From Flavobacterium sp. FEMGT703F (GTDB lineage: Bacteria; Bacteroidota; Bacteroidia; Flavobacteriales; Flavobacteriaceae): 64,000 nt of DNA. Position numbers and translations under genes: made by a program. Under the pieces are notes generated by a model. The model saw only the letters and a list, made by a program, of their open reading frames with translations. It was not told where the DNA came from and made no database searches. Positions 63,994-64,000 of the stretch are shown here, one piece after another. The stretch lies in NCBI GenBank assembly GCA_002786385.1, contig PGCN01000025.1:310001-374000 (forward strand). The letters run 5' to 3'. Within the stretch, counting starts at the first letter, position 1. The number at the start of each line of letters is the position of its first letter.

Positions 63994-64000
63994 ACAAAGT

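Noticed and set aside
1..64000. CRISPR arrays, prophage, insertion sequences or defence systems
   Set aside because: No regularly spaced repeats, integrase, transposase or known defence domain was seen anywhere in the window.

Overview
The window comes from a member of the Flavobacteriaceae, most likely Flavobacterium or a close relative. The evidence is the gliding/type IX secretion protein SprA, a RemB-like protein, alternative complex III (ActABCDEF) followed by CoxBA, a NusA without the C-terminal acidic repeats of enterobacteria, an AT-rich base composition, almost no Shine-Dalgarno sequences, and many promoters of the Bacteroidetes type (-33 TTTG, -7 TAnnTTTG). Nearly all of it is chromosomal core gene content. 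I see no prophage, insertion sequence, CRISPR array or rRNA. No gene-free gap exceeds 300 bases; the longest are about 220 bases.

Layout. 1-8.6 kb: 5' part of polA (minus, runs off the left edge), a membrane metallophosphoesterase, a thioredoxin-fold protein without the redox cysteines, a polysaccharide deacetylase, a large GT117/DUF2723 membrane protein, tRNA-Gln(UUG) and a tandem universal stress protein. 8.7-13.2 kb: rimP-nusA-infB, preceded by a strong leader hairpin. 13.3-25.3 kb: a small SPOR protein, then the respiratory operon actABCDEF-coxBA, which carries electrons from menaquinol to oxygen. 25.3-27.4 kb: ruvB and queG, separated by a structured GC-rich repeat.

27.4-35.1 kb is the most distinct accessory region and looks like a sucrose-utilisation locus. 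It has a LacI-type regulator, two perfect 14-bp operators 21 bp apart, a TonB-dependent receptor with no SusD partner, a periplasmic glutaredoxin-like protein, a plant-SUT-like MFS transporter, a GH100-like invertase and a PfkB sugar kinase. The last three genes are packed tightly and use TTG or GTG starts. The layout resembles the sux locus of Xanthomonas, with a GH100-type hydrolase as the cleaving enzyme.

35.3-49.4 kb: maeB, ruvA, the 2.4-kilo-residue sprA (type IX secretion translocon, TTG start), gcvH, a VanZ-like gene, deoC and a remB-like gliding gene. 49.6-54.8 kb: a second cytochrome oxidase operon with cyoE/ctaB, two different subunit III genes, subunit IV, a cysteine-free SCO-like paralog, true SCO1, DUF420 (CtaM-like) and a tiny CxxC membrane protein. 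It supplies haem, the missing subunits and copper-insertion factors for the CoxBA made 25 kb away. 54.9-64 kb: a DUF4403 lipoprotein, a TolC-HlyD efflux pair without a permease, tsaB, an MscS channel, a DUF255 (YyaL-type) protein and an Nfu-type Fe-S scaffold.

Structure beyond genes: three related intergenic elements (about 26.40 kb, 49.46 kb and 62.90 kb) share TTGGAG and GCGGAA blocks. The copies at 26.40 and 62.90 kb also have an internal T-run/A-run hairpin. They look like a dispersed flavobacterial repeat family.
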